Shown here piece by piece: positions 1 through 11,891 of a stretch of DNA of 64,000 nucleotides; within the stretch, counting starts at the first letter, position 1; every line of letters starts with the position of its first letter. The DNA lies in contig OZ231127.1 in NCBI GenBank assembly GCA_965153355.1, forward strand, positions 94,054,001-94,118,000, given 5' to 3'. The notes under the pieces were generated by a model. That model did not search any database. It worked only from the letters and a program-made list of their open reading frames with translations, and was not told the DNA's origin. This DNA is from Flaccisagitta enflata. Its lineage: Eukaryota; Chaetognatha; Sagittoidea; Aphragmophora. A program made the position numbers and the translations under genes.

Positions 1-150
1 CATAGCGTTTGTTATGTATTTTTTTTTTCTTGTGACCCTCTGTGTATAGCTCAGAATGGAGTCTTAGGACACTGACTTGTTTCACAGCGTTTGTTACGTA
101 CTTTGTTGTTGTGAGGCGGAGACTGTGTTTAGCTCAGAATGATGTCTGAG
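1..150. repeat. Two-copy tandem duplication
   Basis: Two diverged copies of an approximately 85-bp segment lie head to tail. Both contain AGCGTTTGTTA and, about 50 bp later, TAGCTCAGAATG. The first copy may begin outside the window. No coding potential is seen between here and 325. Confidence 0.6.
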
Positions 151-327
151 AAAAGGCTGGAAAGAAAAAAAAAAAAAAAGAGAATGAGATGTGGCGTTTC
201 CAATAGACCAATATTACCAATAATATTGATATGAAAGGAGGCCAGTCAGACAAACTAAGATTAAGATCAATTTATGTCTATTGCTACAGAAAGAAAAAGC
301 TCCATCGTGCTTTCTTGATAGCTATAA

Positions 328-473
328 TTTAAACTTTAAACTTTAAACTTTAAACTTTACACTTTACACTTTACACTTTACACTTTACACTTTACACTTT
401 GTACTTTGTACTTTGTACTTTGTACTTTGTACTTTGTACTTTGTACTTTATACTTTATACTTTATACCTTATA

Positions 474-512
<39 letters not shown>

Positions 513-532
513 ACACTTTACACTTTATACTT
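328..532. repeat. Heptanucleotide array with variant blocks (ACTTTNN)n
   Basis: A strict 7-bp period is visible across about 205 bp. The two variable positions change in contiguous blocks: ACTTTAA about 4 copies, ACTTTAC about 7, ACTTTGT about 7, ACTTTAT about 10, then ACTTTAC again and a decayed end. Block-wise change indicates local expansion of successive variants rather than random mutation. Confidence 0.95.
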
Positions 533-689
533 CATTACGTTATGTTATCAGGGTAAATGACCGCACACATTGTTGTTGACTTTCTCCTTGTTGCTCCTGT
601 CACGTGTCATTCTTGTCATTGACGTTATTATCGACGACGTCATCGTCATCGCCTTGGTTGTTGACGTTGCAGTTATTGTCGTCAGAGTC

Positions 690-1015
<326 letters not shown>

Positions 1016-1515
1016 ATTGACGTCTTCGGTCATTGTCATCAACGTTGTTGACGTTTTGGTTTGTTTTGTTTCACCTTGGCGAAATCATCAACGGTGGCGC
1101 ACATTGCCAAGAAAATGATAAATGATTTAACTCTCTTTTTTAAACGCGTTTTTGCGTCGATTGAAGTCGCCTTATCAGTCGATTGATCGGCTCGGTCGTC
1201 CGTCCATCCGTTCATGTCTCACACTTTCTTTTCCGAATAGAGGTTCTCAGGTCTTTTGTACTAATTTTTCATCAAAAGTTTGCAGATCAACAAAACTGCG
1301 ACAACAAATCGTCCATGAAAAAAAAAAAACGCTTTAAAAACCCATCAGGTTCTCAAATCTCAACCCTGATGTCTTTTCTCGATCTGCTTCCTCTTTATCA
1401 AATCCAACTCATGCATAGCTCAAACATTTATTTTTCCCACTTTTGCCGCTGGAAATCGAATTTCTTTTTTCGCAGCATTATTGTCTCTTTATCCTTTCCC
1501 TTCTTTCTCTCTTTT

Positions 1516-1960
1516 GGGCAGCGGCCCCGAAGGGGTCGATGACTTACGCTTTCACATGTGGAAAAATTTTGACTCCTCCACCTGCTTTACCCCCCCCCCT
1601 TCCCCCCCCCTTAGAAAAAAAAATCAAATCCCAGTCCCCAGGCCCAATCCCAGCTTTAGCCTTGAGGTCCAATTGCCAGCCTTGAAGCCCAAAACCCAGT
1701 CTTAAGGCCAAACCCAAACCCAAAGACCCAAATTTTGGTCCAATGGCCCCAACGTTAGCCCGGAGGCCAAATTCCCAGTCTCAAGGCTTATATCCCAGCC
1801 AAAATCAACCCCTAAGACAAAAAGATGCTCCATGATTCTCCATGCGCCTAAGCACAGGTCTGTGGTCCCTTTGGGGATACTGCCTCTCTCACCATCTTAT
1901 CCCTACATGCACTAACCTAGGGGCATTGGGTACTGCTGACCTTCTTACGCTTTTGCGACT
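1516..1960 (+). mobile_element. Family D element, copy D5 (degenerate, one arm clear)
   Basis: The left arm begins GGGCAGCGGCCCCGAAGGGG, shared with the four better copies. The middle (about 1640-1810) is a decayed array of roughly 20-bp units related to CTTGAGGCCCAAATCCCAGC, matching the core monomer of copies D2-D4. The right arm is not recognisable, but a degenerate form of the downstream flank (GGCATTGGGTACTGCTGACC, near 1921) remains. I read it as an old copy that has lost its right inverted arm. Confidence 0.65.
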
Positions 1961-1979
1961 ATTTCTCTCACACGCTATA

Positions 1980-2640
1980 CTCACTATTTTCCCCTGTCTT
2001 TCACTTCTTTTCCCACTTCTCTCTTTCTCTCTGCCTGAGAACTTTTTTCCTCCATCCCTCCTCTGCCTGTCTGTTCTTTTTGTCATTCTCACCCCTTCTA
2101 CCTGACAGTTATCCTCCTCCTCTCTGACAGTCTCTTTCCACCTTTCCCCTCTGCCTGTTACTTCTTTTGGTCATTCTCTCCCCCGCTCTGCAGAACAGTC
2201 AGTCTCTTTTTCCCTAACAGTCTCTTTCCTCCTTCCTTTCTCTGCCTGACAGTCATTCTCCTTCTTCCTCTACCTTCGCCTGTCATTCTCTCTCCTTCTC
2301 CATGTCATTCTCTTTCTCTCTGACAAACTCTTTCCTCCTCTCCCCTCCTTCTGCCTGCCAGTTCCCTTCTGTTATCCTCCCCTCCTTCTGTCTGACAGTT
2401 CTTTATGTCATTCTCTCTCCTTCTCCATGTCATTCTCTTTCACCCTGACAGACTCTTTCCTCCTTTGCCTGACAATTGGTTTTTGTCATTCTTTCTCCTT
2501 CTCCATATCATTCTCCTCTCTCCCCGACATTCTCTTTCCTCCTCTCCCCCTCTGCCTGTCAGTTCTTTTTGTCATTCTTTCTCCCTCTCCATGTCATTCT
2601 CCCTCTCCCTGACGTGCGGAGCGCGAATTGGTTGCTAAGC
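1980..2640. repeat. Degenerate pyrimidine-rich minisatellite
   Basis: Irregular repetition of words such as TGCCTGACAGT, TTTTTGTCATTCTCTCTCC and CTTTCCTCCTCTCCCC, period about 40-80 bp. The + strand is nearly all pyrimidine with interspersed TGACAG. Open frames across it are by-products of base composition. Confidence 0.75.
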
Positions 2641-2770
2641 GATTGCACCCTTAACCTTTTGACCGGGAAATCACGTGAATGCCACCAATTGTTATTCAGC
2701 GCGCCTTGTTCCCGGACTCTCTCCTTCTTTGTCTCTCCTTTTCTCTGTCTTTTCTTTTTCTGTTTTTTCT

Positions 2771-2956
2771 AGTCGCGTGCTACGCGACTCTACACCCCGC
2801 TTTGTCGGTCCGTCTGTCGGTCCATCCGTCGGTCCGTCCGTCCGTCCGTCACACTTTTTTTTTGGCTTCACTGCTCCTGCCCAAATGATCTGGTGACCTC
2901 AATTACCGCCCCTGCCACCCGCACGCGACTGGGGTAGCCATGTATCCGGCCTTGTT
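2771..2956 (+). mobile_element. Family A element, copy A1
   Basis: Starts with the hairpin AGTCGCGTGCTACGCGACT, then CTACACCCCGCTTTGTCGG, a (GTCC)n block, a T-rich stretch, TGCTCCTGCCCAAATGATC, CGCACGCGACTGGGGTAGCC and the terminal GGCCTTGTT. It is a short copy with no core beyond GTCC. The same end blocks recur in about 17 places in this window, always in the same relative order, which marks an interspersed element. Confidence 0.85.
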
Positions 2957-2981
2957 CTATATCTCTGCTGCTTTCCCTGTT

Positions 2982-3153
<172 letters not shown>

Positions 3154-3388
3154 TTTTCTCTCCATGCCCCCCTGTTGTGGGTATGTTTCTGCTCACGTAC
3201 CTCATTCTTTTTTTTCCTCCGAGATTTCTCCTTTTTTCTTTGTTTCTCAACTCTCATGGGAAGAAAAGCAAAAACAATCCCATGTATTCTTCTGTAAGCA
3301 CTTTACTGACAGCTGGATAAAGATTCGACCTGGGCGGGTTAGGTTCACGTTGCGTGAGATTAACATGCAAATGTCCACAAAACATGTA

Positions 3389-3564
3389 CAGTGGGACCCC
3401 GCAATAACAGCCCCGCCTTTAAAGGTTCCCCATCAATGGAGGTCAACATTTTAAAGTCCCAAATAATAGTATTCAATGTTATTTCACCTCTCTTTAAAGG
3501 TAACCCTGAGATAAAGGTGAAAAATCTTCAGTCCCAATGGGACCGATGAGGTGGGGTCCTACTG
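3389..3564. mobile_element. MITE with TACAGTGGGACCCC termini
   Basis: A 176-bp element begins CAGTGGGACCCCGC and ends in the approximate reverse complement GGTGGGGTCCTACTG. TA lies on both sides as target duplication. The TA duplication and CAG terminus fit the Tc1/mariner-pogo superfamily. No coding sequence, so non-autonomous. Confidence 0.8.
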
Positions 3565-3599
3565 TACACACCAAAATGGTAAAGGATGGGTTTAGAATC

Positions 3600-3850
3600 A
3601 AGAGAGGGATTGTGATATCATTAACCTCAACAACCAATTCAATGCCAAGTGATTAAAGGACAGGCTTTCAGACTCGCGGCCGGACGGACGGACGGATGGA
3701 TGGATGGCCAATACAGCTGAGTTTCCTACGATTCTAAGAAACGTAGGAATCTGGGTTAGAAAGCTTAGGATTCTAAGTTTCCTAACCAACTTTACAATGG
3801 GAAATTGAGTTTTTCTCATTTTAATCCAGAAAGCGCCCCTTCAATTTTTC
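3600..3850 (-). repeat. Family C repeat, copy C1 (minus orientation)
   Basis: Reads on the minus strand as a GCGC-TTT block, GAAAA-ACTCA-TTTCCC, then AAGCTTTCTAACCCAGA, CTTAGAATCGTAGGA and a (GTCC)n stretch. The same order appears on the plus strand at 5466-5640, so the two copies are inverted relative to one another. It shares the GTCC block with families A and D but not their ends. Confidence 0.7.
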
Positions 3851-3904
3851 CAATCTTTTGGGTGGTTACTAACAACGGGAAGACATCCTGATGCCATAGA
3901 ATAA

Positions 3905-4275
3905 TAGTGTCGCCACTCTACTCTAAGTTGGTGGAAAAAGTGAAAGAAAAATTTTAACCTAGGTTTCTTACGTTTCTAGGTTTTCTAAGAAGATTTTGCA
4001 TAGGTTTCTTAGAATTCTAGGTTTTCCAAGATTAACAGTGTCAGCGAAAATGAAAATCTTTTCTAACAAAAAAGGGAATTAACCAATGAAAGGAGCAACA
4101 GATGTACAAGGAAGAAAAGATTTCTATTCTTGCTGATATTGTAAATCCTTGTAAATCTAGAATTCTAAGAAACATAAGCAACATTTTCCTAGAAAACCTA
4201 GAAACCTAAGAAACGTAGGCAGGATTTTTTCATTCACATTTTTTATCTATTTACAGCGGAGTGGCGATCAATGCC
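3905..4275. repeat. Imperfect palindrome built from CCTAGGTTTCTTACG words
   Basis: CCTAGGTTTCTTACGTTTCT near 3958 is mirrored by AGAAACCTAAGAAACGTAGG near 4200, with further mirrored CTAGAATTCTAAG words inside and GTCGCCACTC / GAGTGGCGAT at the outer edges. The whole segment can fold into a long hairpin. Likely a foldback transposon remnant. It lies between the inverted family C copies. Confidence 0.65.
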
Positions 4276-4390
4276 TTGCGGGACCCCATGGGCAGGGTCG
4301 GCCGGTTCCTCGGCACGGTAGGGCCGAATACCGGAAGTCGGGACCTCGGTATGGGCAGGGGCAGTACTAAGGCTCGGTAGAGGGCTCTGG
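4276..4390. other. GC-rich block between foldbacks
   Basis: A GC-rich stretch in AT-rich surroundings, containing CGGGACC, GGCAGGGGCAGT and GGGCCGAATACCGG. The words resemble the family A right-end block on the complement strand (GGGCAGGGGC, GGCCGGATACACGG), so it may be a decayed A fragment. Confidence 0.4.
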
Positions 4391-4667
4391 TACTAGTTAA
4401 TAGTAAAAAAAAATCTAACTAAAAAATCTAATCCACTACTGTTAAAAATTTGATAACAATGAAAAAAGAGAAAAAATGGATAAACAATTTGAATTAGAAA
4501 AAAATGCAGAATAAACTGCAACTACAGTCCCCATTTGTAGTTTGAATTTAGTTTAAGACTCGATGTTCTGATGTTTGGTTGTCAATGACCGGAAGTTAAG
4601 ATAATACCAATCGCGATTCCTGATTATTCTTTGCCATTAACTGTCTTTGAATTTTTTCTTTGTTGGA

Positions 4668-4673
<6 letters not shown>

Positions 4674-4753
<80 letters not shown>
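4674..4753. repeat. (AG)n
   Basis: About 40 AG units. It is followed at 4754-4865 by a short array of a roughly 20-bp word, CATTCTAAAAGAAAAGT. The rest to 5215 is AT-rich and I see nothing in it. Confidence 0.95.
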
Positions 4754-4755
<2 letters not shown>

Positions 4756-5289
4756 CTAAAAGAAAAGTCATTCTAAAAGAAAAGTCTCATTCTAATTCTA
4801 AAAGAAAAAAGTCATTCTAAAAGAAAAAAGTCATTCTAAAAGAAAAGTCTCATTCTAATTCTTTTGTAATGATCTCGAGTTAATCATATGGGAGAATAAT
4901 AAATCATTTTAAAATGTTTTAAACTATTTTTTTTTGTATTTTTAGATTAAAATATATATGCAAATGAATTTAAAAGAAGTAAAAAGAAAGAATAGAAATA
5001 ATGGATGCTAAAGAAGAACAATAATGAAAAAATGAAAATATGAAATGTGAAAAAGATTTGAATAAAAGTTGAAAAAAAAAAGATATTTGAGAAAAATGGA
5101 AAATGAAAACAAGAAAAAAAAAAGAATGATGGCACCAAAACAATTTTTTAATAGACTTACTCATCAATGTAATCATTTTTTGTTCAATAATTCTAAAATG
5201 ATCACGGAAAATTTACCATGAACGTAAAAAAGAATATGTACGAGAACAATTTTTCAAAAACAGATGGAGGAGGAGGAAGAGGAGGAGGT

Positions 5290-5395
5290 GGAGGCAGAGG
5301 GCCGGGATATGCATCAGGTCCCGGAAATTCGGGACAAGGTGGTGTCCCGGCATGTCGGGACCTCGGGACCCAAGTCCCGCCAGGCATTGGTGGCG
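5290..5395. repeat. Short GC-rich repeat (CGGGACC words)
   Basis: Repeated CCCGG, CGGGAC and GGTCCCG words over about 100 bp, preceded by a GGA/GGAGGA stretch. Similar words occur at 4330-4360. An open frame crosses it but is Gly-rich from the repeats and I do not call a gene. Confidence 0.5.
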
Positions 5396-5465
5396 ATGCT
5401 ATTCTTTTATGGCATCTGAATGTTGTGCCATCATGGACAATCACCCAAGAAAGGAGAAAAATCAA

Positions 5466-5640
5466 AGCAGCGCTTTTTTGGTTATAATGAAAAGACTCAC
5501 TTTCCCTTTGTAAAATCAGCTAGGAAACCTAGAAACGTAAGCTTTCTAACCCAGAATCCTAGGTTTCTTAGAATCGTAGGATACCCAGCTGCAATAGGAC
5601 CGAGGGACGAACCGACGGACAGACCAACATAAAACAGATA
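5466..5640 (+). repeat. Family C repeat, copy C2 (plus orientation)
   Basis: Same block order as C1 in opposite orientation: GCGCTTTTTTGG, CACTTTCCCTTTG, AAGCTTTCTAACCCAGA, TTTCTTAGAATCGTAGGA, then a GGAC/GACC-type stretch. The pair is about 1.6 kb apart with palindromic sequence between them. Confidence 0.7.
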
Positions 5641-6068
5641 TGAAGTCTTTTGCGAGTTGCGACCTATGGAAAAGAAAAAAACATGATGAATAAAGAGAGT
5701 GTAATAGAGTGAGACAGGAGAAGCCAAGACATAGTGTCAAAAATCTGGACGTCAAAATGAAAATAAGATAACCAATGAGAAGAAAAAACCAGAGAAGAGA
5801 TAGGCAAAGATTTTGAAAGATTGAGGAAGAAAAGAGATAACCACAGAGAAGAGATAACCACAGAGAAGAGATAACCACATGCCAAAATGGGAGACAGAAA
5901 CAATTAGTCCGAGTCGAATTGGAACCAAGAGTTACGTCACGCCCAAAGAAAGAGATTATCCGGTGTTCGTTGAGACGTTTTAAGTCGATGTTGTCTCTTT
6001 CTTCTTGTTCTCTTTCTTCTTGTTCTTTTTCTTCTTGTTCTTTTTCTTCTTTTCCTTAATTTGCCTCT
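5641..6068. other. No gene; short AGAGATAACCAC and CTTCTTGTTCTTTTT repeats
   Basis: Holds a three-copy 19-bp AGAGATAACCACAGAGA repeat near 5830-5880 and a pyrimidine (TTCTTGTTCTTTTTC) repeat at 5995-6055. Nothing coding seen. Confidence 0.5.
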
Positions 6069-6105
6069 ATTGCATGATTTTGAACTATAACTTCTTATCC
6101 TTTTT

Positions 6106-7596
6106 GGGCAGCGGCCCCAAAGGGCCGATGTCCTGTAGGACACAGGGGTGAATTTCTATATATCCATCCGTCTGTACGTTTGTACGTAAGTCCGTCCCCC
6201 CCTAGGCTGGCAGGGGTGATTAGGGTGGTCGGAGTGGGGATAGGGCATTTATCTGCGGGCGTTAGGTTTTGGCGGCATTGTGTAGGCTGGCAGGGGTGAT
6301 TAGGGTGGTCGGAGTGGGGATAGGGCATTTATCTGCGGGCGTTAGGTTTTGGAGGCATTGTGTAGGCTGGCAGGGGTGATTAGGGTGGTCGGAGTGGGGA
6401 TAGGGCATTTATCTGCGGGCGTTAGGTTTTGGAGGCATTGTGTAGGCTGGCAGGGGTGATTAGGGTGGTCGGAGTGGGGATAGGGCATTTATCTGCGGGC
6501 GTTAGGTTTTGGAGGCATTGTGTAGGCTGGCAGGGGTGATTAGGGTGGTCGGAGTGGGGATAGGGCATTTATCTGTGGGCGTTAGGTTTTGGAGGCATTG
6601 TGTAGGCTGGCAGGGGTGATTAGGGTGGTCGGAGTGGGGATAGGGCATTTATCTGCGGGCGTTAGGTTTTGGAGGCATTGTGTAGGCTGGCAGGGGTGAT
6701 TAGGGTGGTCGGAGTGGGGATAGGGCATTTATCTGCGGGCGTTAGGTTTTGGAGGCATTGTGTAGGCTGGCAGGGGTGATTAGGGTGGTCGGAGTGGGGA
6801 TAGGGCATTTATCTGCGGGCGTTAGGTTTTGGAGGCATTGTGTAGGCTGGCAGGGGTGATTAGGGTGGTCGGAGTGGGGATAGGGCATTTATCTGCGGGC
6901 GTTAGGTTTTGGAGGCATTGTGTAGGCTGGCAGGGGTGATTAGGGTGGTCGGAGTGGGGATAGGGCATTTATCTGCGGGCGTTAGGTTTTGGAGGCATTG
7001 TGTAGGCTGGCAGGGGTGATTAGGGTGGTCGGAGTGGGGATAGGGCATTTATCTGCGGGCGTTAGGTTTTGGAGGCATTGTGTAGGCTGGCAGGGGTGAT
7101 TAGGGTGGTCGGAGTGGGGATAGGGCATTTATCTGCGGGCGTTAGGTTTTGGAGGCATTGTGTAGGCTGGCAGGGGTGATTAGGGTGGTCGGAGTGGGGA
7201 TAGGGCATTTATCTGCGGGCATTAGGTTTTAGAGGCATTGTGTAGGCTGGCAGGGGTGATTAGGGTGGTCGGAGTGGGGATAGGGCATTTATCTGCGGGC
7301 GTTAGGTTTTGGAGGCATTGTGCCCCTGAAGCTATCAATCCCCAAATTCCCATTGAATAACGTGGAAAATTTGCAAAATGCAAATTTCCCATTAAACACC
7401 ATGGAAAATCGACCAAAAAAAAAATGTGAAATTCCAATTGAATAATATAGAAAACTGATAATGAAATGGAAAAGATGCAAAACTCCCATTGAATATCATG
7501 GAAAATTGCCCCAAAGGCCTCAATTATGCCCTCTTAGGAGGTATGGAAGTTCACCCCTGTGTCCCATAGGACATCGGCCTTTTGGGGCCGTTGCCC
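6106..7596 (+). mobile_element. Family D element, copy D1 with 80-bp satellite core
   Basis: The left arm (GGGCAGCGGCCCCAAAGGGC through ACACAGGGGTGAATT) and the right arm (AAGTTCACCCCTGTGT through CGGCCTTTTGGGGCCG) are inverted copies of each other. A short GTCC-like stretch follows the left arm. The interior holds a homogeneous 80-bp tandem array and about 200 bp of AT-rich sequence with a repeated CCATTGAATA.C.TGGAAAA word. The arms match D2-D4, but the core is unrelated to theirs. Confidence 0.85.
6201..7320. repeat. 80-bp satellite, 14 units
   Basis: Fourteen head-to-tail 80-bp units, each with TAGGCTGGCAGGGGTGATTA near its start and TTAGGTTTTGGAGGCATTG at its end. Units are nearly identical: unit 1 has GGCGGC, unit 5 ATCTGTGGGC, and unit 13 two changes. 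Such homogeneity points to recent expansion or ongoing homogenisation. Confidence 0.98.
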
Positions 7597-7629
7597 TTCT
7601 TCTACTCCACTGCTTCAGCTCATCACTCT

Positions 7630-7680
7630 AAGCAAGGCATCGGGTATCGCTGACCATGTGCGATCCTTGGATGACTCGTT
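7630..7680 (+). repeat. Family D downstream flank block
   Basis: GGCATCGGGTATCGCTGACC followed by ATGTGCGATCCTTGGATGAC lies just right of D1 and again right of D3 (33803-33844). A variant is right of D2 (about 32005-32055), and on the complement left of D4 (35668-35710). The repeat unit therefore extends beyond the inverted arms. Confidence 0.8.
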
Positions 7681-8115
7681 CTTTTTCTTTCTCTTGTTCC
7701 TTTTCTTTTGCCTTTTCTTTTTTTTTTTCATCACTTACTTCTTTTCTTAATCTCCATTTTTGTTTCTCCCTCATTTCTTGTATTGTTCAAGTCAAATCTG
7801 CTCCCGTAAGTAAGCCGCTTTAGGGATTACTCTGTTGGAGCTGAGTAAAAAATGGAATTTCTTGTTGTTTGTGAAGTACAAACGTTCCCGTTTTCTTTTT
7901 TATTTCATTCATAAGAAGAATTTCACGGTGGAATCTCAAGATTTTAGATTATGAACCATTTGTATATCGGATTGCTCTTATGTTATCCATGAATCATGGG
8001 TACAAAAGCGTTTTGGGGAGAAGGAATGACAAGTGATGGCACGAATTCATTTACTTCTGCAAATTTTCTTGGGAGCACGATGCGGTGTGTTGGTCAAAAC
8101 GAGTAACCAAAAAGT
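7681..8115. other. No feature seen
   Basis: T-rich run at 7680-7760, then AT-rich unique sequence. No splice-bounded frame or repeat that I can support. Confidence 0.4.
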
Positions 8116-8120
8116 TTTTT

Positions 8121-8349
8121 AGTCGCGTGATACGCGACTCTACACCCCGCTTTGTCGGTCCGCCCTTCCGTCGGTCCGTCCGTCCGTCAGTCCATCCGTC
8201 AGACCGTCTGTCAGACATTACTTTTTTTGTTTTGTTTTTTTTTTTTGCCATCTTTGGCCTCACTGCTCCTGCCCAAATGATCAAGTGACCTCAAATACAG
8301 CCCCTGCCCACCCGCATGCGACTGGGGTAGCCGTGCATCCGGCCTTGTT
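8121..8349 (+). mobile_element. Family A element, copy A2
   Basis: AGTCGCGTGATACGCGACT hairpin, CTACACCCCGCTTTGTCGG, GTCC/GTCA block, T-run, CCTGCCCAAATGATCAAGTG, CGCATGCGACTGGGGTAGCC, GGCCTTGTT. The left flank is a T-run (TTTTTT), as in several other copies. Confidence 0.85.
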
Positions 8350-8520
8350 TTAATTGTGTGCCCACAGAAAAAATAACTGAGATTTTCTCTACTACAATGA
8401 TTGTTGATGGTAGAAAGGAAGGCTCTCTCATTTTTCTACGACTTCTGCATGTTTTGATAAGAAAATCCCCATCAAAAATGAAACGTGTGTCCGGCTTTGC
8501 TCTTCTCATTCTCTTCCTTT

Positions 8521-8646
8521 TTAAGATGCGACAAAGCACCTCTAAAACTGGCTCTGTCCGTCGGTCGGTTGGTTGGTCGGTCTGTAACGCATTCATTCGA
8601 CGATCAACACGTTGCACCTTATTGGCCTACTTGGCCTTGTTCTCCT
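8521..8646 (+). mobile_element. Family B element, copy B1
   Basis: A relative of family A: ATGCGACAAAGCACCTCTAA, a GTCGGTCGGTTGG block, a middle with ACGCATTCATTCGACGATC, and the end GGCCTACTTGGCCTTGTT. The same sequence occurs in opposite orientation at 30320-30445. It shares the GGCCTTGTT terminus and GTCC-type block with family A but lacks the AGTCGCG hairpin. Confidence 0.75.
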
Positions 8647-8959
8647 AATGGATGTCGATAAAACTTCTCGATGACGCAGAAAAGTCAAGATACGAGGAAT
8701 ATATCCAGAGAAGATTACGAGGATTCCAAGAGGAGTAACGAGAGAAAAGAAATCTAGACAAAACAGCAAAAGAAAAGAATCGATTGCAAGAAACTACGAC
8801 GAAGAAGAGGGGAGAGAAAAGGAGAAGGAGGAAGAGCAGATGGGGAACCTTTGAGAAAGAAGGGAAAGTGCGATGTCAGCACTTTTACGCTGACCGACCG
8901 AGATAAAGGAGAAACTAAGACGAGGATAGTCCAATGGGAGGAGAGCGAAAGCGAAACGA

Positions 8960-9570
<611 letters not shown>

Positions 9571-9985
9571 AAGAAAAAAAAAAGAAAGATAAAAAAATGG
9601 AAATGAGACGGGAGGTCCAGTAGTAATTGACTGAAACGATGTTACAACTTACTCTGGTACTTCAAATTAATGACTTGAAACGTTGTATTAGGTGACTCAT
9701 AATCTATTACAGGTTAATGAAGGGCAGAATAGGTTTTCAGAAGCAGTTTTTCTCCAACGCAGTTGCAGAGGCTATTTGCACTTTTACATTTAATTGCTTA
9801 TTATTTTTCCTACTTGTTTGTGTTTGGCATTTACTCGTTTTCCTCTCTTTTTCTCATTAAAATTTACGATGGCTCCGTCTTTTGTTCTTCCTTTCATTTT
9901 TCTTTTTTATTTATCAGCTCTTGTTGTTGTTATTATTGCAAAATTGGTTGTAGTCCTTTTAAGAACTTATTTATCTTGTTTTCTC
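9571..9985. other. No feature seen between arrays
   Basis: AT-rich unique sequence. An open frame runs from 9763 into the TTG/TTC arrays, but its non-repeat part has no recognisable domain and no splice context. Confidence 0.35.
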
Positions 9986-10340
<355 letters not shown>

Positions 10341-10612
10341 CATTTGCGATTTCCTTTCTTTCTTCATTTTCTTTTCTTTTTGCGTACTTCGGTATCTGAA
10401 GTCTGCGATGGAACCAAAAAGAATACGTCTTCCGCGAAACCATGAAAACAGAAGAAATGGAAGAAATGGTAGAAAAATGGTAAAAAAAATGGTCGCGAGA
10501 GGACGAAGGGAAAATACGTCCACGATCGCGATCGCGCGCGCGTAAAAAGAAAGAAAAAAAAAGGAAGAGGAGGAAAATGAAGAAGAGGAATATGGATGAT
10601 GAAGGAGAGGAA

Positions 10613-10695
<83 letters not shown>

Positions 10696-10732
10696 AAGAC
10701 AAATAGACAGAAAGACACACAGACAGACAGGC

Positions 10733-10769
<37 letters not shown>

Positions 10770-10800
10770 GGCAGACAGACAGACAGACAGACACACAAAC
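10613..10800. repeat. (GA)n followed by (GACA)n
   Basis: About 38 GA units passing into about 25 ACAG units. The same GA-to-GACA succession recurs at 36559-36680 and 40318-40610, and as CT/CTGT at 2983-3147. Confidence 0.95.
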
Positions 10801-10859
10801 AGAGAGGATTGGTATACGGGGCGACAAGAGTAAAAAAAAAACAGATCCATAACAACGTT

Positions 10860-11245
10860 TTATTGGTAAACACGCGAGTCGGAAATAGTGTTCGATATTT
10901 ACTCTGAAATCGTGTGGGGAACTAACATTGAAAAAGGACCCTTCTGAGCCTCAATGTCGCCAACACACATAAAAAAGAAAAAAAAATATTGACAAGGGTT
11001 GATTCCATTCCAGTTTTCCGTTACTCACCCTGGCCGCTTTTTAGTCGATGATCTGGTGGACTATGTTATCAATACATTGCAGTAAACTACTGATCCATGT
11101 AACAATGCTCTTCAGTATTTAGACTGCATGATTATAATTTTTTTAACAAAAATATAGATTTTTAGTTCTCGATCTCGGGGAAATCAAAAGCACTAGCTTT
11201 GTTTTTTGCATTTACTGCTCTTCAACCTTAATGATATCTTCTACA
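10860..11245. other. No feature seen
   Basis: Unique AT-rich sequence without a supportable gene or repeat. Confidence 0.35.
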
Positions 11246-11246
11246 A

Positions 11247-11646
11247 ACAAGGTCAACAAACCTTAGTCACATGGTATCTAAGGTAATAAAAATAATAAAG
11301 GTAATTAAAGTAATAAAGGTAATGAAGGTAATAAAGTACCCTAAAGTACCCTTATGTACCTAACGTACCCTAAAGTACCCAGAAGTACCCAAAATTACCT
11401 AAAGTACCCCATAGTACCCTTCAATACCTATGGTACCATATAGCACCCTGAACTACCATAAAGTACCCAAAGTACCCTAAAGTACCCTAAAGTACCTTGA
11501 AGTACCCTTGAGTGCCCTTAAGTACCTTTAGAATGAAGATTTAAGCTGTATTTCAAAAATGTGATGTGACCGACTGACTTACCAACCGACTGAACAACAG
11601 ACAGACCAACATAGCGGCTTCTAGAGTCGCGTTCACTCAACTAAAA
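11247..11646 (-). mobile_element. Family A element, copy A15, with GGTACTTTA-type core
   Basis: On the minus strand it ends in a family A hairpin remnant (GAGTCGCG..CACTCAACTAAAAA) and starts AACAAGG with a CCTTAGTCAC block. Its core is a decayed 9-10-bp array: AAGGTAAT words at 11280-11330, then about 18 AAGTACCCT words to 11525, and a short GACC/CAAC block (11568-11610). It is the minus-strand counterpart of array-carrying copy A4, with a different core word. Confidence 0.65.
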
Positions 11647-11757
11647 ATGAAAGTGATAATCACTTAGGTCAACCACGTTACTTTATATGATTTCATACAC
11701 GTTTGTTTTGATTAAAAAAGAGGTTTTTTTTTCTGAAATGATCATCAGTTATTACAG

Positions 11758-11883
11758 ATGAAAATGTCCTCGAGCCCTCAAATTTTACGGAGGTCGTTGT
11801 TTCAAAGAGCATTATCCAAGCTCAATTGAACGAGATTAAAAGCTGGAGCGAGGACGTATTAAATGCATCAAACACTACTGCTA
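11758..11883 (+). CDS. Candidate internal exon, unknown glycoprotein-like product
   Basis: A pyrimidine-rich tract and ATTACAG acceptor precede an open frame read as nAT GAA AAT GTC. It encodes roughly 41 residues with normal composition, including EPSNFTEVVVSKSIIQAQ and EDVLNASNTTA. Two N-glycosylation sequons (NFT, NTT) are visible. The 3' border is uncertain: GT at 11884 leaves one base, which fits the two-base start of the exon at 21166, while GT at 11892 or 11950 would leave phase 0. Downstream sequence becomes a degenerate repeat, so the exon probably ends by 11891. Whether it belongs to the 21-27 kb gene is inferred only from strand and phase. Product not recognised. Confidence 0.4.
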
Positions 11884-11891
11884 GTACTGGA

